64,000 nucleotides of DNA from an uncultured Aquimarina sp. (GTDB lineage: Bacteria; Bacteroidota; Bacteroidia; Flavobacteriales; Flavobacteriaceae): the NCBI GenBank assembly GCA_947498775.1, contig CANMLL010000013.1:62001-126000 (forward strand). The letters are read 5' to 3'. The notes under the pieces are model-generated. The model did no database searches. It saw nothing but the letters and a program-made list of their open reading frames with translations, and was not told the DNA's origin. Shown one piece after another: positions 35,801-45,401 of this stretch; within the stretch, counting starts at the first letter, position 1, and each line of letters begins with the position of its first letter. The position numbers and the translations under genes are program-made.

Positions 35801-37093
35801 GCAAATGCTGATAGAAATTACGGAACGGGTGAAGATCTTCAGATTAAGCAAGCGGGTGGTGCTGGTTTTACAAGAAAGTCTTTTTTGCGATTTGATTTAT
35901 CAGAAGTACAGGGAGATTTTACAACCGCCCAGCTAAGAGTAAAGGTGAGTAGAAATGATGGCGGCAACGGGCCTAATAATATATTGGTAGCTTTTGTAGA
36001 GGATGATGCTTGGGATGAAGAAACGCTTACCTGGAACACTGCACCAGTAGCGGGAAATGTAATTGCTACACAACCCAAAGAGAATCCTATAGCGGTCGAC
36101 GAATGGATGGTTTTGGATATTACAGAAACGGTGCGCCAGGAACTCGCGACAGATCAAATACTATCAATATCAATAGTGTCTGATGGTACTGGAAATTTCA
36201 ATCTATTTTCAAAAGAAAGTGGAATAGAAAATGCACCAGAACTACTTCTGGATACTGTTGATTTTATTGAGGCTCCTCAAACTTGTGAAACTATTGATTG
36301 TTTAAGAAATGAGTCTATTGATTTTTTTATTTCCGGTAGGTTAGGGGATAATAGAATTGGTGGAAATATATGGGAAGCAGCTATTTTTGATAAAGTAAAT
36401 AGAAAAATTCGATTAAAAGATGCAAAAGGGTTCGAATGGTCCCCTAATCAAGCAGAAAGTTTTGTGTTAAAGTATAATAAACAAACAGGAGTTGTGGATT
36501 TTACTTTGGGAAATGAAATGCTACAATGGCAAAACAGTACCGGAAAATCTTATGATAAAGTTATTGCTGTTACTAATGCAGTAAAAGGAGGAAACGAGTC
36601 TTACATTACTGATCTACAGGTCAACGGAAAAGATTATAACACCGTATATTCAGAAAAAGGGAGTACTGGTTTAAAAATTCCTTTGACCTCTGAGGAACAG
36701 GAACTTTTGATAACAGGTAACATTACATTTTCATGGTCACCTTCCTTTTTTAAAGGCCTGAATTCATTTGGAATGTTTTTGTCTGAGACAACCAGGGATA
36801 CAGGTAATGGCCCTATTTCGGTAAAACGCCCAAGATTGAGTGTTTACCCTAATCCTATTAGGGATAAGTCTGTTATTGCCTACGAGATAGGACAAACTAC
36901 CGATGTAGAAATTCAAATTATTGATTTGAGACAAAATGTAATTGCGCAATACAAAGAACTCCAAAAACAATCGGGAAAACATGAGATTTATTGGAATGAA
37001 ATCCCTGAAGTTGAGTTGATCAGATCAGGATTGTATTTTGTTAGATTGAATTATAATCAAGGTAATATCACAAGAGTGGTTGTTAAAAAATAA
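32828..37093 (+). CDS. Multimodular secreted glycoside hydrolase-like protein with three DNRLRE/CBM96 modules and T9SS tail
   Basis: This is an about 1421-residue secreted protein from the ATG at 32828; the longer frame from 32738 begins inside a hairpin. The order is: signal peptide; DNRLRE/CBM96 module 1 (about 30-190); a TIM-barrel-like catalytic domain (about 200-610); an Ig-like domain (PTDEIAFTEGDTITISATATD); CBM96 module 2; a second Ig-like domain; CBM96 module 3; an unassigned domain; and a T9SS type A sorting domain (LSVYPNPIRDKSVI to RVVVKK). Two glutamates look catalytic in GH clan A style: E327 in AINEP and E446 in WSTEYNAR. I do not recognise the GH family. CBM96 founders bind algal glycans such as alginate. 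It is probably the surface endo-acting enzyme of this locus. Confidence 0.82.
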   Translation: MKTIKPKYGLPLLYINVLFVLICALPMFGQTLVAPIDDAFTRGGTNADTNYGADPLLWVKQAPGEAATRRTFLKFDLSSIDGPVQSATLKVTVASVNNGAPDNYTATFIADDTWLENTITWNTEPASGTVITTIAGVNNTSEVTLSFDMTTVAIQEIANDGKLSIVITSDGVGNMKFHSSEGIGTGPILEIEQENPPVINNQPDISSIMGTCDFNGGLATTNAFNASESIQAAGLQYTRIGIEPGLYLENGQVKPESIDEIVLLLYAEGINPMLLIEHNPDNGALGNEQKWFDIGAAFAARFRPNSAFLLQNNITNWGITRYSAINEPLFGLTGDDVPANLHFPVANYIAATRGFANGVHSVSASLQVAPGGLQEVPLFRNFNPYMTGIASMLNDNTLNALDIHRYYDRNQPEFTLVNKVASHQGLIDKVKLDHGITADFNVWSTEYNARGAGSDEENAKDFVTATWDLLTVRGNDGNVVSDFALAFRTYLPVSSNRNLGMAESSFPFLGNAKGVAHQMLANITKGFKVVEADEDTGVDILTSENGDKMWVFHNRDGWSNQLGDSFDITGLPDSSNFLEVYRYNSWDPLIGSTGAPDPARTIDISGMSSISVDGLETGETYMFVAKANASSNDMPSINITAPTDEIAFTEGDTITISATATDPNGIKEVVLYAGPIRLGEFTAPPYTVDWTNVPAGTTRILAIAKDNNGAVRLATKDIAVQHPNNGVNLIAAADVYVKGGQTDDDNFGDNPALLIKTAGGENLKRRIFLQFDVSQLTSVQEAILRLRVARSGNAEHSLYFVPNDDWAENTITWNNQPEFPIEITSNSVAEEGQWTNFDVTEQALAEQSGDGVLSLALWTTSTALVQYFSKESGIGNEPRLLVKESPVVSFIFPNDGTEYNIGQSIVAKVKAEATDGEKIEKVDFFVNDTLVKTDKKAPYILKTKRDASGTFKLKATATDSEGKTSSKTLDLLIASEGTSINPTDDTYIRGGANADRNYGTGEDLQIKQAGGAGFTRKSFLRFDLSEVQGDFTTAQLRVKVSRNDGGNGPNNILVAFVEDDAWDEETLTWNTAPVAGNVIATQPKENPIAVDEWMVLDITETVRQELATDQILSISIVSDGTGNFNLFSKESGIENAPELLLDTVDFIEAPQTCETIDCLRNESIDFFISGRLGDNRIGGNIWEAAIFDKVNRKIRLKDAKGFEWSPNQAESFVLKYNKQTGVVDFTLGNEMLQWQNSTGKSYDKVIAVTNAVKGGNESYITDLQVNGKDYNTVYSEKGSTGLKIPLTSEEQELLITGNITFSWSPSFFKGLNSFGMFLSETTRDTGNGPISVKRPRLSVYPNPIRDKSVIAYEIGQTTDVEIQIIDLRQNVIAQYKELQKQSGKHEIYWNEIPEVELIRSGLYFVRLNYNQGNITRVVVKK

Positions 37094-37190
37094 ATTATGA
37101 TACACTAGTTAGCCAATTCTTAGCGTATCGAATATCATTTTAGAATTTGATTAATTTTTGAATAACCATTGATTCCACTATTACTTGATG

Positions 37191-37225
37191 AGCCATAGTT
37201 TCTACTTAAAGAAGCTATGGCTTTT
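37191..37225 (+). terminator. Hairpin terminator before the GH27 gene
   Basis: AGCCATAG (37191-37198) and CTATGGCT (37214-37221) form a perfect stem around an A/T-rich loop, followed by TTTTAT. It lies between the CBM96 protein and the GH27 gene, so the downstream enzymes may need read-through or their own promoter. Confidence 0.6.
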
Positions 37226-37254
37226 ATAGAGACACTTAGCAATCTTAATGAATA

Positions 37255-38478
37255 ATGAAAATACTTGCAACTAACATGAAATATATACTACTTATTATTT
37301 TACTCGGATCTTCTTTAGAAGTTATCGGACAAAAATTTGACAACCTAGCACCTACACCTCCCATGGGATGGAATAGTTGGAATTATTTCAAATGTGATTT
37401 CAATGAAGAATTGATCAAAGAGGTTGCTGATGCAATAAGTAATAACGGTATGAAAGCGGCGGGTTATCAGTATATTGTTATAGACGATTGCTGGCAAGTA
37501 GGTCGTGATAAAAATGGGAATATAACTCCTGACCCCAAGAAATTCCCTTCGGGAATGAAGGCACTGGCAGATTACATTCATAGTAAAGGGTTAAAGTTCG
37601 GCCTGTATTCTGATGCAGGAACAAAAACCTGTAAAGGATTACCGGGTAGTAGAGGACACGAGTATCAAGATGCCCGCACCTATGCGTCATGGGGTGTTGA
37701 TTTTCTAAAATACGATTGGTGCCACCACAGTACTCAGGATGCAAAAGCCTCATATACATTAATGCGTGATGCGTTGTATGAAGCGGGGCGTCCTGTTTTG
37801 TTCAGTATTTGTGAATGGGGAGAAAATGAACCCTGGCTCTGGGCCCCCGAAGTAGGGCAGATGTGGCGCACAGGACATGATATCAAAGATTGTTTTAATT
37901 GTGATCTTAATACCAGTAGCCAAGGTGTGATGCAAATATTAGATCAGCAGGTCGAATTGCGAAAATATGCCGGCCCCAATGCATGGAACGATCCGGATAT
38001 GCTCGAAGTAGGCAATCCCGGACTAACGATCTCAGAATCCCGAGCACATTTCAGTCTTTGGTGTATGTTGTCAGCACCTTTAATAGCGGGCAACGATATT
38101 ATCAATATGTCTTCTGAGATTAAAAAAATATTAACAGATAAAGATGTAATAGCTATAGATCAGGACCCGTTAGGCATACAAGCTATAAAATGGCTCGATT
38201 ACGGAGACCTGGAGATTTGGTTTAAACCTCTTCAAAATGATGAATATGCAGTATGTTTCTTGAACCGTAATGAAAACCCAAAAGAGATTAATTTTGATTT
38301 TAATCAGTGGGAAAAAGTATTCGATCCCGATAAGGGATGGAAGAAATATACATTCGAAGCTACTCATGAACTATATGATTTATGGAATAAGAGCAATATA
38401 GGAAAGACCGATGTGCCACTAAATGCAACTATTCCCGGGCACGATGTATTGATGATCAAAATGAGCAAAGTAAAATGA
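37255..38478 (+). CDS. GH27 alpha-galactosidase
   Basis: This 407-residue secreted GH27 enzyme has a signal peptide ending near EVIGQ. LAPTPPMGWNSWNYFKCDFNE is the GH27 opening, YIVIDDCWQVGRDKNG follows, and GLYSDAGTKTCKGLPGS binds substrate. The nucleophile aspartate is D154 in FLKYDWC, and the acid/base is expected in the WRTGHDIKD region. A C-terminal beta-sandwich ends the protein. GH27 releases terminal alpha-galactose; some members act on alpha-N-acetylgalactosamine or beta-L-arabinopyranose. The start may be the ATG at 37255 or 37276. The GH2 gene overlaps its stop by 4 bp, beginning a tight run of enzyme genes. Confidence 0.94.
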   Translation: MKILATNMKYILLIILLGSSLEVIGQKFDNLAPTPPMGWNSWNYFKCDFNEELIKEVADAISNNGMKAAGYQYIVIDDCWQVGRDKNGNITPDPKKFPSGMKALADYIHSKGLKFGLYSDAGTKTCKGLPGSRGHEYQDARTYASWGVDFLKYDWCHHSTQDAKASYTLMRDALYEAGRPVLFSICEWGENEPWLWAPEVGQMWRTGHDIKDCFNCDLNTSSQGVMQILDQQVELRKYAGPNAWNDPDMLEVGNPGLTISESRAHFSLWCMLSAPLIAGNDIINMSSEIKKILTDKDVIAIDQDPLGIQAIKWLDYGDLEIWFKPLQNDEYAVCFLNRNENPKEINFDFNQWEKVFDPDKGWKKYTFEATHELYDLWNKSNIGKTDVPLNATIPGHDVLMIKMSKVK

Positions 38479-41400
38479 GTATAAAAAACACCTTATACTA
38501 CCTGTTATTAATTCCAATTATTTTTTCTTGTGAAAAGGAACAACAGATAGCCGATAGAAACGATTGGAAAAATCCACAAATTACTCAAATCAATAAAGAA
38601 GCACCACATGCCACAATGCAGGTGTATGCTTCAGCTGAGGCTGCACAAAAAAGAGAAAATCCATACCATCAATCGTTAAATGGAGCATGGAAGTTTAAGT
38701 ATTCGGTAAAACCATCAGATCGACCTTTGGATTTCTATAAAACCGAGTATGCTACAGCAGATTGGGATGATATCCAAGTGCCAAGTAATTGGCAGTTAAA
38801 AGGCTATGGGATTCCGATCTATTTCAACAACGGATTTCCCTTTCGGTTTTTACAAAAAGACACCTTACAACCACCAAATGTACCCGAGGATTTTAATCCG
38901 GTTGGCTCCTATAAAACCACGTTTGAAATCCCTAAAGATTGGCAGGAAAGACAAGTATTTATTCATTTCGACGGAGTTCAAAGCGCTTTTTATATTTGGG
39001 TAAACGGTAAAAAAGTTGGATACAGTGAGGACAGCATGACTCCAGCCGAGTTTAATTTGACTCCGTATCTTCAGAAGGGAATAAATGATCTGGCTGTTGA
39101 GGTGTTTCAGTGGTCCGATGGTAGCTATCTCGAAGACCAGGATTTTTGGCGCCTTAGTGGGATTTTTAGGGATGTATATCTTTTTTCTACTCCCAATGTG
39201 CACATTCGTGATTTTTTTGTGCAAACCGATTTGGATGAAAATTATAAAAATGCCAAACTAAAACTTAAAGCGAATGTCAGAAATTATACTGGGTCAAAAA
39301 CGCATGGGTATCGTATTGAAGCGCAGTTGTTCGATGATACTACTGGTGTAGTAATAGGCGATTCGCTCACCATGAGTAGCGATCTTCAGGATAGACGATT
39401 TGATTGGTATCAACCCGATGGTCCTGAGGCCATTTTTAATATGCAGGCAAATATTAAGAATCCCAAAAAATGGTCGGCCGAAAAACCAAACTTATATCAA
39501 CTCATACTCACATTAAAAGACAGTACAAGCAAAATTCTAGAAGCCGTACCCGTAAAATTTGGTTTTCGTGAAATAGAGAGTAACGGAGGTCAAGTTTTAA
39601 TCAATGGTCAGCCTATACTTTTTAAAGGAGTAAATCGCCATGATTTTGATCCCGATGATGGCAGGGCCGTTTCTTATGAATCTATGAAGAACGATGTGTT
39701 ACTCATGAAGCAACTTAATATTAACGCCGTGCGCACCAGTCATTATCCCAATCATCCTAAGTTTTATGAATTATGTGACGAATATGGCTTATATGTAGTA
39801 GATGAAGCAAATCTCGAATCGGCAGGGCATTTTTTTACGTTTGCTCATAATCTTCCCGAATGGCGAAACGCTTGTGTAGAGCGAATGACCAATATGGTTG
39901 AACGAGATAAAAATCATCCCAGTATTTTTAGTTGGTCACTTGGTAATGAGGCAGGATACGGGCCTAATTATGCTCAAATGGCATCCCATGCCCGCGATGT
40001 AGATCCTACAAGATTAGTGCAATATCTTGATAAATGGAAAGAGGATAACCCGGTAACTGATATTGTGAGCCCCATGTACCCAAGTGTTCAAGATATTATA
40101 GATTATGCAAAAAGTAAAGATACACGACCATATATCATGTGTGAGTATGCACATGCGATGGGCAATGGTGTAGGAAATTTGAAGGAATATTGGGATACGA
40201 TCGCTCATTATCCAAAATTACAAGGAGGATTTATTTGGGATTGGGTGGATCAGGGATTACGAAAAAAGACAGATGACGGAACTGAATTCTATGCCTATGG
40301 AGGAGATTTTGGCGACCAGCCAAATGATAAGAATTTTTGTCTAAACGGAATTGTATATCCCGATCGTAGTTTTTATCCCAAAACGTATGAAGTCAAAAAA
40401 GTATATCAATACATCAAATGTGATGGCATAAATGCCAAAAATGGAGTGATCTCTATTACTAATAATCATTATTTCACGAACCTGAATGAATTTGATATTT
40501 CCTGGAAAATACTGGAAAACGGAGTTGCAATGCAAACCGGAGTAATAGAACCTGTTGATCTTGACCCTGGAGAGACTACAAAAGTGAAGATTCCTATTGT
40601 ACGGATGAGTCCAGTGAATGATTATCATGTTGATATCGAATTCAAACTTAAAGAAGATAAACCCTGGGCAAAGAAAGGGCATGAAATAGCACGAGAGCAG
40701 TTCTTACTTAAAGAAAGAACAATCAAACCTCAAAAAGAGTCTTTAATTGCTTCGAATCTTAGCGTTAACGATTCAAAAACAGCAGTACAAATAGCTAACA
40801 AAAAAGTAGTGGTAAAATTCGATAAGAAAACAGGTTTGATTTCTGCATTGAGCTATGAGAGTCAAGAGATCATCAAAGAAGGAAAACATCACGGACCAAT
40901 CTTGAATTTATATCGGGCTCCAACAGATAATGATCGTAATTTTTTCCAAACCTGGGATCAAGTTGATCAATGGAAATTGAGAGGGTTAGATAGTCTTCAA
41001 CCTGCATTACAAGAATTTAATATTGATAAGGAATCAGAAAAAGTAACAATTCAAACAAAAATTCAATATATAGCTTCGCAAATTAAAGTTTTGCATAGTA
41101 GTACATATGAGATATTTACTGATGGTGAAATCAAAATTACTAATGTCATTGCGCCCGAAACTGAACTTGAAGTATTACCACGAATCGGAATCATAATGAC
41201 CGTTGCTGAAGGCTTAGAACAATTAGAATGGTATGGTCGTGGACCTCATGAAAACTACTCAGACAGAAAATATAGTGCACACGCAGGGGTCTATAAAAGT
41301 ACAGTTACCGATCAATTTGTTGGCTATCTAAAACCCCAGGAAACCGGTAATAAAGAAGGGGTGCGTTGGGCAAAACTTACCAATACAGATACTGGTATAG

Positions 41401-41642
41401 AAATTTTGGCAGAAGAAAAAGTAGCTTTTACTGCGATTCATTATAAACCTGAAGATTTGGTAAAAGCCAATCATCCGTACGAATTAAAACCAAGAAAAGA
41501 AACCGTAATCTATATCGATTACCAACAATTAGGAATAGGAAATAGCAGTTGTGGACCTGCTGCTTTAGCAAAATATTGGGTACAACCTGAACCTGTTAAC
41601 TATACTTTTAGTATTAAACCAAATAAAATACTATCTAAATGA
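38475..41642 (+). CDS. GH2 beta-galactosidase (large LacZ-like lipoprotein)
   Basis: This 1055-residue LacZ-type GH2 enzyme is anchored as a lipoprotein (PIIFSCEKEQQ). It has the sugar-binding domain (ENPYHQSLNGAWKFKYSVKPSDRP), the immunoglobulin-like GH2 domain, and the TIM barrel with acid/base E492 in WSLGNEAGYG and nucleophile E557 in IMCEYAHAMGNG. The C-terminal Bgal small-chain domain contains YGRGPHENYSDRK and a final SSCGPAALAKYWV. It should release terminal beta-galactose from oligosaccharides in the periplasm. It overlaps the GH27 gene upstream by 4 bp and the GH92 gene downstream by 4 bp, so the three are translationally coupled. Confidence 0.95.
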   Translation: MSIKNTLYYLLLIPIIFSCEKEQQIADRNDWKNPQITQINKEAPHATMQVYASAEAAQKRENPYHQSLNGAWKFKYSVKPSDRPLDFYKTEYATADWDDIQVPSNWQLKGYGIPIYFNNGFPFRFLQKDTLQPPNVPEDFNPVGSYKTTFEIPKDWQERQVFIHFDGVQSAFYIWVNGKKVGYSEDSMTPAEFNLTPYLQKGINDLAVEVFQWSDGSYLEDQDFWRLSGIFRDVYLFSTPNVHIRDFFVQTDLDENYKNAKLKLKANVRNYTGSKTHGYRIEAQLFDDTTGVVIGDSLTMSSDLQDRRFDWYQPDGPEAIFNMQANIKNPKKWSAEKPNLYQLILTLKDSTSKILEAVPVKFGFREIESNGGQVLINGQPILFKGVNRHDFDPDDGRAVSYESMKNDVLLMKQLNINAVRTSHYPNHPKFYELCDEYGLYVVDEANLESAGHFFTFAHNLPEWRNACVERMTNMVERDKNHPSIFSWSLGNEAGYGPNYAQMASHARDVDPTRLVQYLDKWKEDNPVTDIVSPMYPSVQDIIDYAKSKDTRPYIMCEYAHAMGNGVGNLKEYWDTIAHYPKLQGGFIWDWVDQGLRKKTDDGTEFYAYGGDFGDQPNDKNFCLNGIVYPDRSFYPKTYEVKKVYQYIKCDGINAKNGVISITNNHYFTNLNEFDISWKILENGVAMQTGVIEPVDLDPGETTKVKIPIVRMSPVNDYHVDIEFKLKEDKPWAKKGHEIAREQFLLKERTIKPQKESLIASNLSVNDSKTAVQIANKKVVVKFDKKTGLISALSYESQEIIKEGKHHGPILNLYRAPTDNDRNFFQTWDQVDQWKLRGLDSLQPALQEFNIDKESEKVTIQTKIQYIASQIKVLHSSTYEIFTDGEIKITNVIAPETELEVLPRIGIIMTVAEGLEQLEWYGRGPHENYSDRKYSAHAGVYKSTVTDQFVGYLKPQETGNKEGVRWAKLTNTDTGIEILAEEKVAFTAIHYKPEDLVKANHPYELKPRKETVIYIDYQQLGIGNSSCGPAALAKYWVQPEPVNYTFSIKPNKILSK

Positions 41643-43882
41643 TGAAAACTTTTTTTACTATAAAAACTATAATAATAACACTCTTGTCTTTAGGGATTAG
41701 TATAGTATTACCAAATCAACTCAATGCACAAACTGTTGTGCAGCATGCCGATCCTTTCATTGGATCCGAAGGAGGAGGTCACGTCTTTGTTGGAGTATGT
41801 TTACCTTTTGGAATGGTCAAATTAGGACCGGATATGGTAGGGCATTCTAATTCGGGATATCGATCCGATAGTAATATTGAAGGGTTTAGCCATACCCATG
41901 TTAGTGGCACAGGAGGAGGTGCAAAGTATGGTGCCGTTTCTGTAATGCCAGTTTCAGAAAAATTTGAGTTAAAGGATTATACATCAGATTGGGAAAATGA
42001 GAAAAATACACCAGGATATTTTTCGGTAGACCTTAAAAAAAATAAGGTCAAAGTAGCACTAACCACTACCCACAGTGCCGGTTTGCACAACTATACTTTT
42101 GAAGAGAATAAAGGTCATATCCTAATCGATGCAGGGCATTTTCTGTTTACAGGTTCAGAATACGGTCATGGGCCTTTTGGTGAGGCACAACAATTGGTAG
42201 GCTCGGAAATCAAAATTCTTTCTCCAACTGAAGTCGAAGGATATACTCGAATACGAGGAGGTTGGAACTATGGAGAAGCTTACACTGTATATTTTTATGC
42301 CCAAATAGATCAGCCGGCTTCAGACTTTGGCACCTGGAAAGGAACAGAAAAGCATCCGGGAAATACTATAGAATTTGACAGCGGAGAAAAAACAGGTGCC
42401 TATTTTTCATTTTCAAATTTAAAAGAAAAACAAATACAGCTTAAAGTTGGAATTTCATTCTTAAGTTCAAACAAAGCCAAAGCAAATCTTGAAAAAGAAA
42501 TTCCCCATTGGGACTTTGATAAAACTAAAACTGAGGCACAAAAAACATGGAATGATGCTCTTAGTAAAATTGTAATTGAAGGTAATGATGAGCTAAAAAC
42601 AATGTTCTACACAGGATTATATCACTCGATGCTAATGCCCGTAGATCGTACCGGAGAAAATCCGCTTTGGAAATCGGACCAGCCTTATTATGATGATTAT
42701 TATGCCATTTGGGATACCTTTCGCACCACCAATCCTTTATTACTATTGATTAATAAGGAAAAACACATCAAAATGCTTCAATCGCTCCTGGATATTTATA
42801 AATTTGAAGGGTATATGCCCGATGCTCGAAGTGGAAATGCAAATGGGCGAACCCAAGGAGGCAGTAATTGTGATATCTTATTTGCTGAAGCTTATGCAAA
42901 AGGCTTGGAGAATATAGATTATAATTTGGCTTTAGAAGCCATGATAAAAAATGCTGAAGTACCACCTGGAGGTAACGAGCAACAAGAAGGTCGTGGCGGA
43001 CTTACAGATTATAATACATTGGGATACGTATCCACGGATTTTGAACGTTCAGGCTCTCGAACTGTAGAGTATGCCAATTGTGATTTTGCTATTGCGACTC
43101 TGGCAGAAGGATTAGAAAAGAAAGAAATAGCCAAAAAATATTACAAACAATCTAGTAACTGGGCTAATCTATGGCGTACCGATTATGAAGATCGTAATAC
43201 CAAAGGTTTTATCTATCCCAGATTACCAGACGGAAACTGGATGCAGGAGTACGATTTTATGGAATATGGCTACTGGCCGGTTAAATTTTATGAAGGTCGT
43301 TCCTGGAACTATTCTTTTTATGTGCCTCACGATGTAAAAGCATTGATTGATAAAATGAGAGGAAAGGATAAGTTTCTTAAGCGTTTAGATACTTTTTTTG
43401 AAGAAGGGCTGTACGATGTAGGAAATGAGCCCGATTTCTTGACCCCAGCCTGGTATTCTTATGTTGGAGAATATGCCAGAACTGCTAAACGTATCAATGG
43501 CATTGTGAAGAAAAACTTTAAAACAACACGAGACGGATTACCAGGAAATGACGATTCTGGTGCCATGTCCAGCTGGTATATTTTTCATACACTAGGGTTT
43601 TATCCTGTTGCGGGACAAGATATTTATCTGGTTACAAGTCCAATAGTAGATTCGGCTATTTTGCACATTGGGAATGATAAAATTATTGAAATCAAGGTTG
43701 AAAATCTATCAGAAAAGAATATTTATGTAAACTCGATGACAATTGATGGTAAAAAATGGGACAAGGCATGGTTTCAACATAAAGACATCGCTAATGGAGC
43801 TAAAATCGTATTTACCATGGGAGCTAGTTCAAATAACTGGGGAAATAATCAAGTACCACCATCCATGTCAGATTATAAATGA
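41639..43882 (+). CDS. GH92 alpha-mannosidase
   Basis: This 747-residue secreted GH92 enzyme is a calcium-dependent exo-alpha-mannosidase family member. After a signal peptide (ending near LNAQ) comes the N-terminal beta-sandwich: VQHADPFIGSEGGGHVFVGVCLPFGMVKLGPDM and GFSHTHVSGTGGG. The (alpha/alpha)6 barrel follows with DRTGENPLW, YYDDYYAIWDTFRTTNPL, PDARSGNANGRTQGGSN, GNEPDFLTPAWYSYVG and GNDDSGAMSSWYIFHTLGFYPVAG. The last of these holds the catalytic Asp region. Linkage specificity (1,2 is the most common) cannot be told. It overlaps both the GH2 gene upstream and the sulfatase downstream by 4 bp. Confidence 0.95.
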   Translation: MMKTFFTIKTIIITLLSLGISIVLPNQLNAQTVVQHADPFIGSEGGGHVFVGVCLPFGMVKLGPDMVGHSNSGYRSDSNIEGFSHTHVSGTGGGAKYGAVSVMPVSEKFELKDYTSDWENEKNTPGYFSVDLKKNKVKVALTTTHSAGLHNYTFEENKGHILIDAGHFLFTGSEYGHGPFGEAQQLVGSEIKILSPTEVEGYTRIRGGWNYGEAYTVYFYAQIDQPASDFGTWKGTEKHPGNTIEFDSGEKTGAYFSFSNLKEKQIQLKVGISFLSSNKAKANLEKEIPHWDFDKTKTEAQKTWNDALSKIVIEGNDELKTMFYTGLYHSMLMPVDRTGENPLWKSDQPYYDDYYAIWDTFRTTNPLLLLINKEKHIKMLQSLLDIYKFEGYMPDARSGNANGRTQGGSNCDILFAEAYAKGLENIDYNLALEAMIKNAEVPPGGNEQQEGRGGLTDYNTLGYVSTDFERSGSRTVEYANCDFAIATLAEGLEKKEIAKKYYKQSSNWANLWRTDYEDRNTKGFIYPRLPDGNWMQEYDFMEYGYWPVKFYEGRSWNYSFYVPHDVKALIDKMRGKDKFLKRLDTFFEEGLYDVGNEPDFLTPAWYSYVGEYARTAKRINGIVKKNFKTTRDGLPGNDDSGAMSSWYIFHTLGFYPVAGQDIYLVTSPIVDSAILHIGNDKIIEIKVENLSEKNIYVNSMTIDGKKWDKAWFQHKDIANGAKIVFTMGASSNNWGNNQVPPSMSDYK

Positions 43883-45381
43883 AATTTAATGTTGAAATGA
43901 AACATAATCTTCTTTCTATAGCTAAACTAGGGTTCGTACTCTTTTTGATGGTGATATTTGGTTGTAAAAATACTCAGTCAGAAGATAAAAAAGAGAGGAA
44001 TCGTCCTAACATCCTTTTCATCTTTACCGATGATCAAGCCTATTGGGGAACCGGACACTCGGGAAATCCTCAATTGCAAACGCCCACGTTAGATCAACTG
44101 GCCAATGATGGGGCACGATTTACGAATTTTTTTGTTCCTTCTCCGGTATGCAGTCCTGCAAGAGCGAGCTTAATGACCAGTAGATATGGGACAGAAGTTG
44201 GAATCACCGACTGGATCAATCACTATTGGGATGGGACTTTACGGGGACCTGAACCTGATTTAGGGTTAGACCCAAAATATACTACCTGGGCAGAAGTACT
44301 ACAGCAATCTGGCTATGAAACCGCACTAATAGGTAAATGGCATCTGGGAGATAATCCCGAATACCATCCTAATAATCAAGGATTTGATATTTTTACCGGG
44401 TTTTTAGCAGGGGGAACCAAAGTAGAGAATCCAACTTTAGAAGTCAAAGGTAAAGACAGCATATATTCAGGTTTGACTACCGATATACTTACCGATCAGG
44501 CATTGCAATATCTTTCCAATCGTAATACGAAAAAACCGTTTTTTCTATCACTCAATTATCGTGCACCACATGCTCCATGGTGGCCATTGCGTGAAGATGA
44601 TTGGGCACAGTATAAAAACCTGAAGGTAGATTTACCACATCCTGATTATCCTAAATTAGATACTGCAGAAGTCACAAGACGTACTCGCGAGTATTATGGA
44701 GCTATTGCCAGTGTGGATCGAAGTGTTAAAAATATTTTAGAAAAACTGGAGGCACTGCACATAGATCAGAATACCATCGTGATCTTTACATCAGATCATG
44801 GCTATAATATTGGGCATAATGGTATCTGGCATAAAGGAAATGGGCATTGGATTCTTACCGAAAACCCTAAAGCAACCGAAAATATTCCTGACGGTCAACG
44901 CCCTAACATGTACGATAACTCTTTAAAAGTACCGGCAATTGTAAAATGGCCTGGGGTTATACAACCCAATACCATCATAGAGAATACCGCAACCATTTTG
45001 GATTGGTATCCTACTTTTTTGAGAATGGCAGATATTGAGCTTCCAGATAGCTTAACCATTCGCGGACGTAATCTAATGACAGTATTGAAAGGAGAGGAAA
45101 ATTCTGATTGGAACAACAATGTGTATGGTGAATACTCAACACATCATCAATCTAAAACCCATATGCGCATGTACAGAACGCAAGAATGGAAGTTAGTCAT
45201 GGATTATTTAAATAGCGATCGACACGAATTATTTGATTTGAAAGAAGACCCTGAAGAAACGATAAACTTATATGAAAATTTGGCGTACCAGGATCTAATC
45301 ATCAAATTAGAAGAAAAGCTTCTAGAACAAATGAAAAAGATCAATGATCCTGTTTTAAGTTTGTTGAAAATAAAAGAATAA
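43879..45381 (+). CDS. Sulfatase (formylglycine-dependent, S1 family), second
   Basis: This 500-residue S1 sulfatase lipoprotein (VIFGCKNTQ) begins its catalytic domain with RPNILFIFTDDQAYWGTGHSG. The formylglycine motif is CSPARASLMTSR, with Cys near residue 91 (C-x-P-A-R form). GKWHLGDNPEYHPNNQGFD, NYRAPHAPWWPL and FTSDHGYNIGHNGIWHKGN are further active-site blocks. Substrate subfamily cannot be set by eye; the tight operon with GH27, GH2 and GH92 suggests removal of sulfate from galactose or mannose residues so that these enzymes can act. It overlaps the GH92 gene by 4 bp and precedes a GH2 gene by 20 bp. Confidence 0.94.
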   Translation: MKFNVEMKHNLLSIAKLGFVLFLMVIFGCKNTQSEDKKERNRPNILFIFTDDQAYWGTGHSGNPQLQTPTLDQLANDGARFTNFFVPSPVCSPARASLMTSRYGTEVGITDWINHYWDGTLRGPEPDLGLDPKYTTWAEVLQQSGYETALIGKWHLGDNPEYHPNNQGFDIFTGFLAGGTKVENPTLEVKGKDSIYSGLTTDILTDQALQYLSNRNTKKPFFLSLNYRAPHAPWWPLREDDWAQYKNLKVDLPHPDYPKLDTAEVTRRTREYYGAIASVDRSVKNILEKLEALHIDQNTIVIFTSDHGYNIGHNGIWHKGNGHWILTENPKATENIPDGQRPNMYDNSLKVPAIVKWPGVIQPNTIIENTATILDWYPTFLRMADIELPDSLTIRGRNLMTVLKGEENSDWNNNVYGEYSTHHQSKTHMRMYRTQEWKLVMDYLNSDRHELFDLKEDPEETINLYENLAYQDLIIKLEEKLLEQMKKINDPVLSLLKIKE

Positions 45382-45401
45382 AAAGAAGTAAGAAATATCT
45401 A

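Noticed and set aside
34507..36157. Long minus-strand frames (up to about 165 codons) inside the CBM96 protein gene
   Set aside because: They are antisense to a gene with clear domains and a sorting tail, have no recognisable motif, and follow from the codon bias of the real frame.
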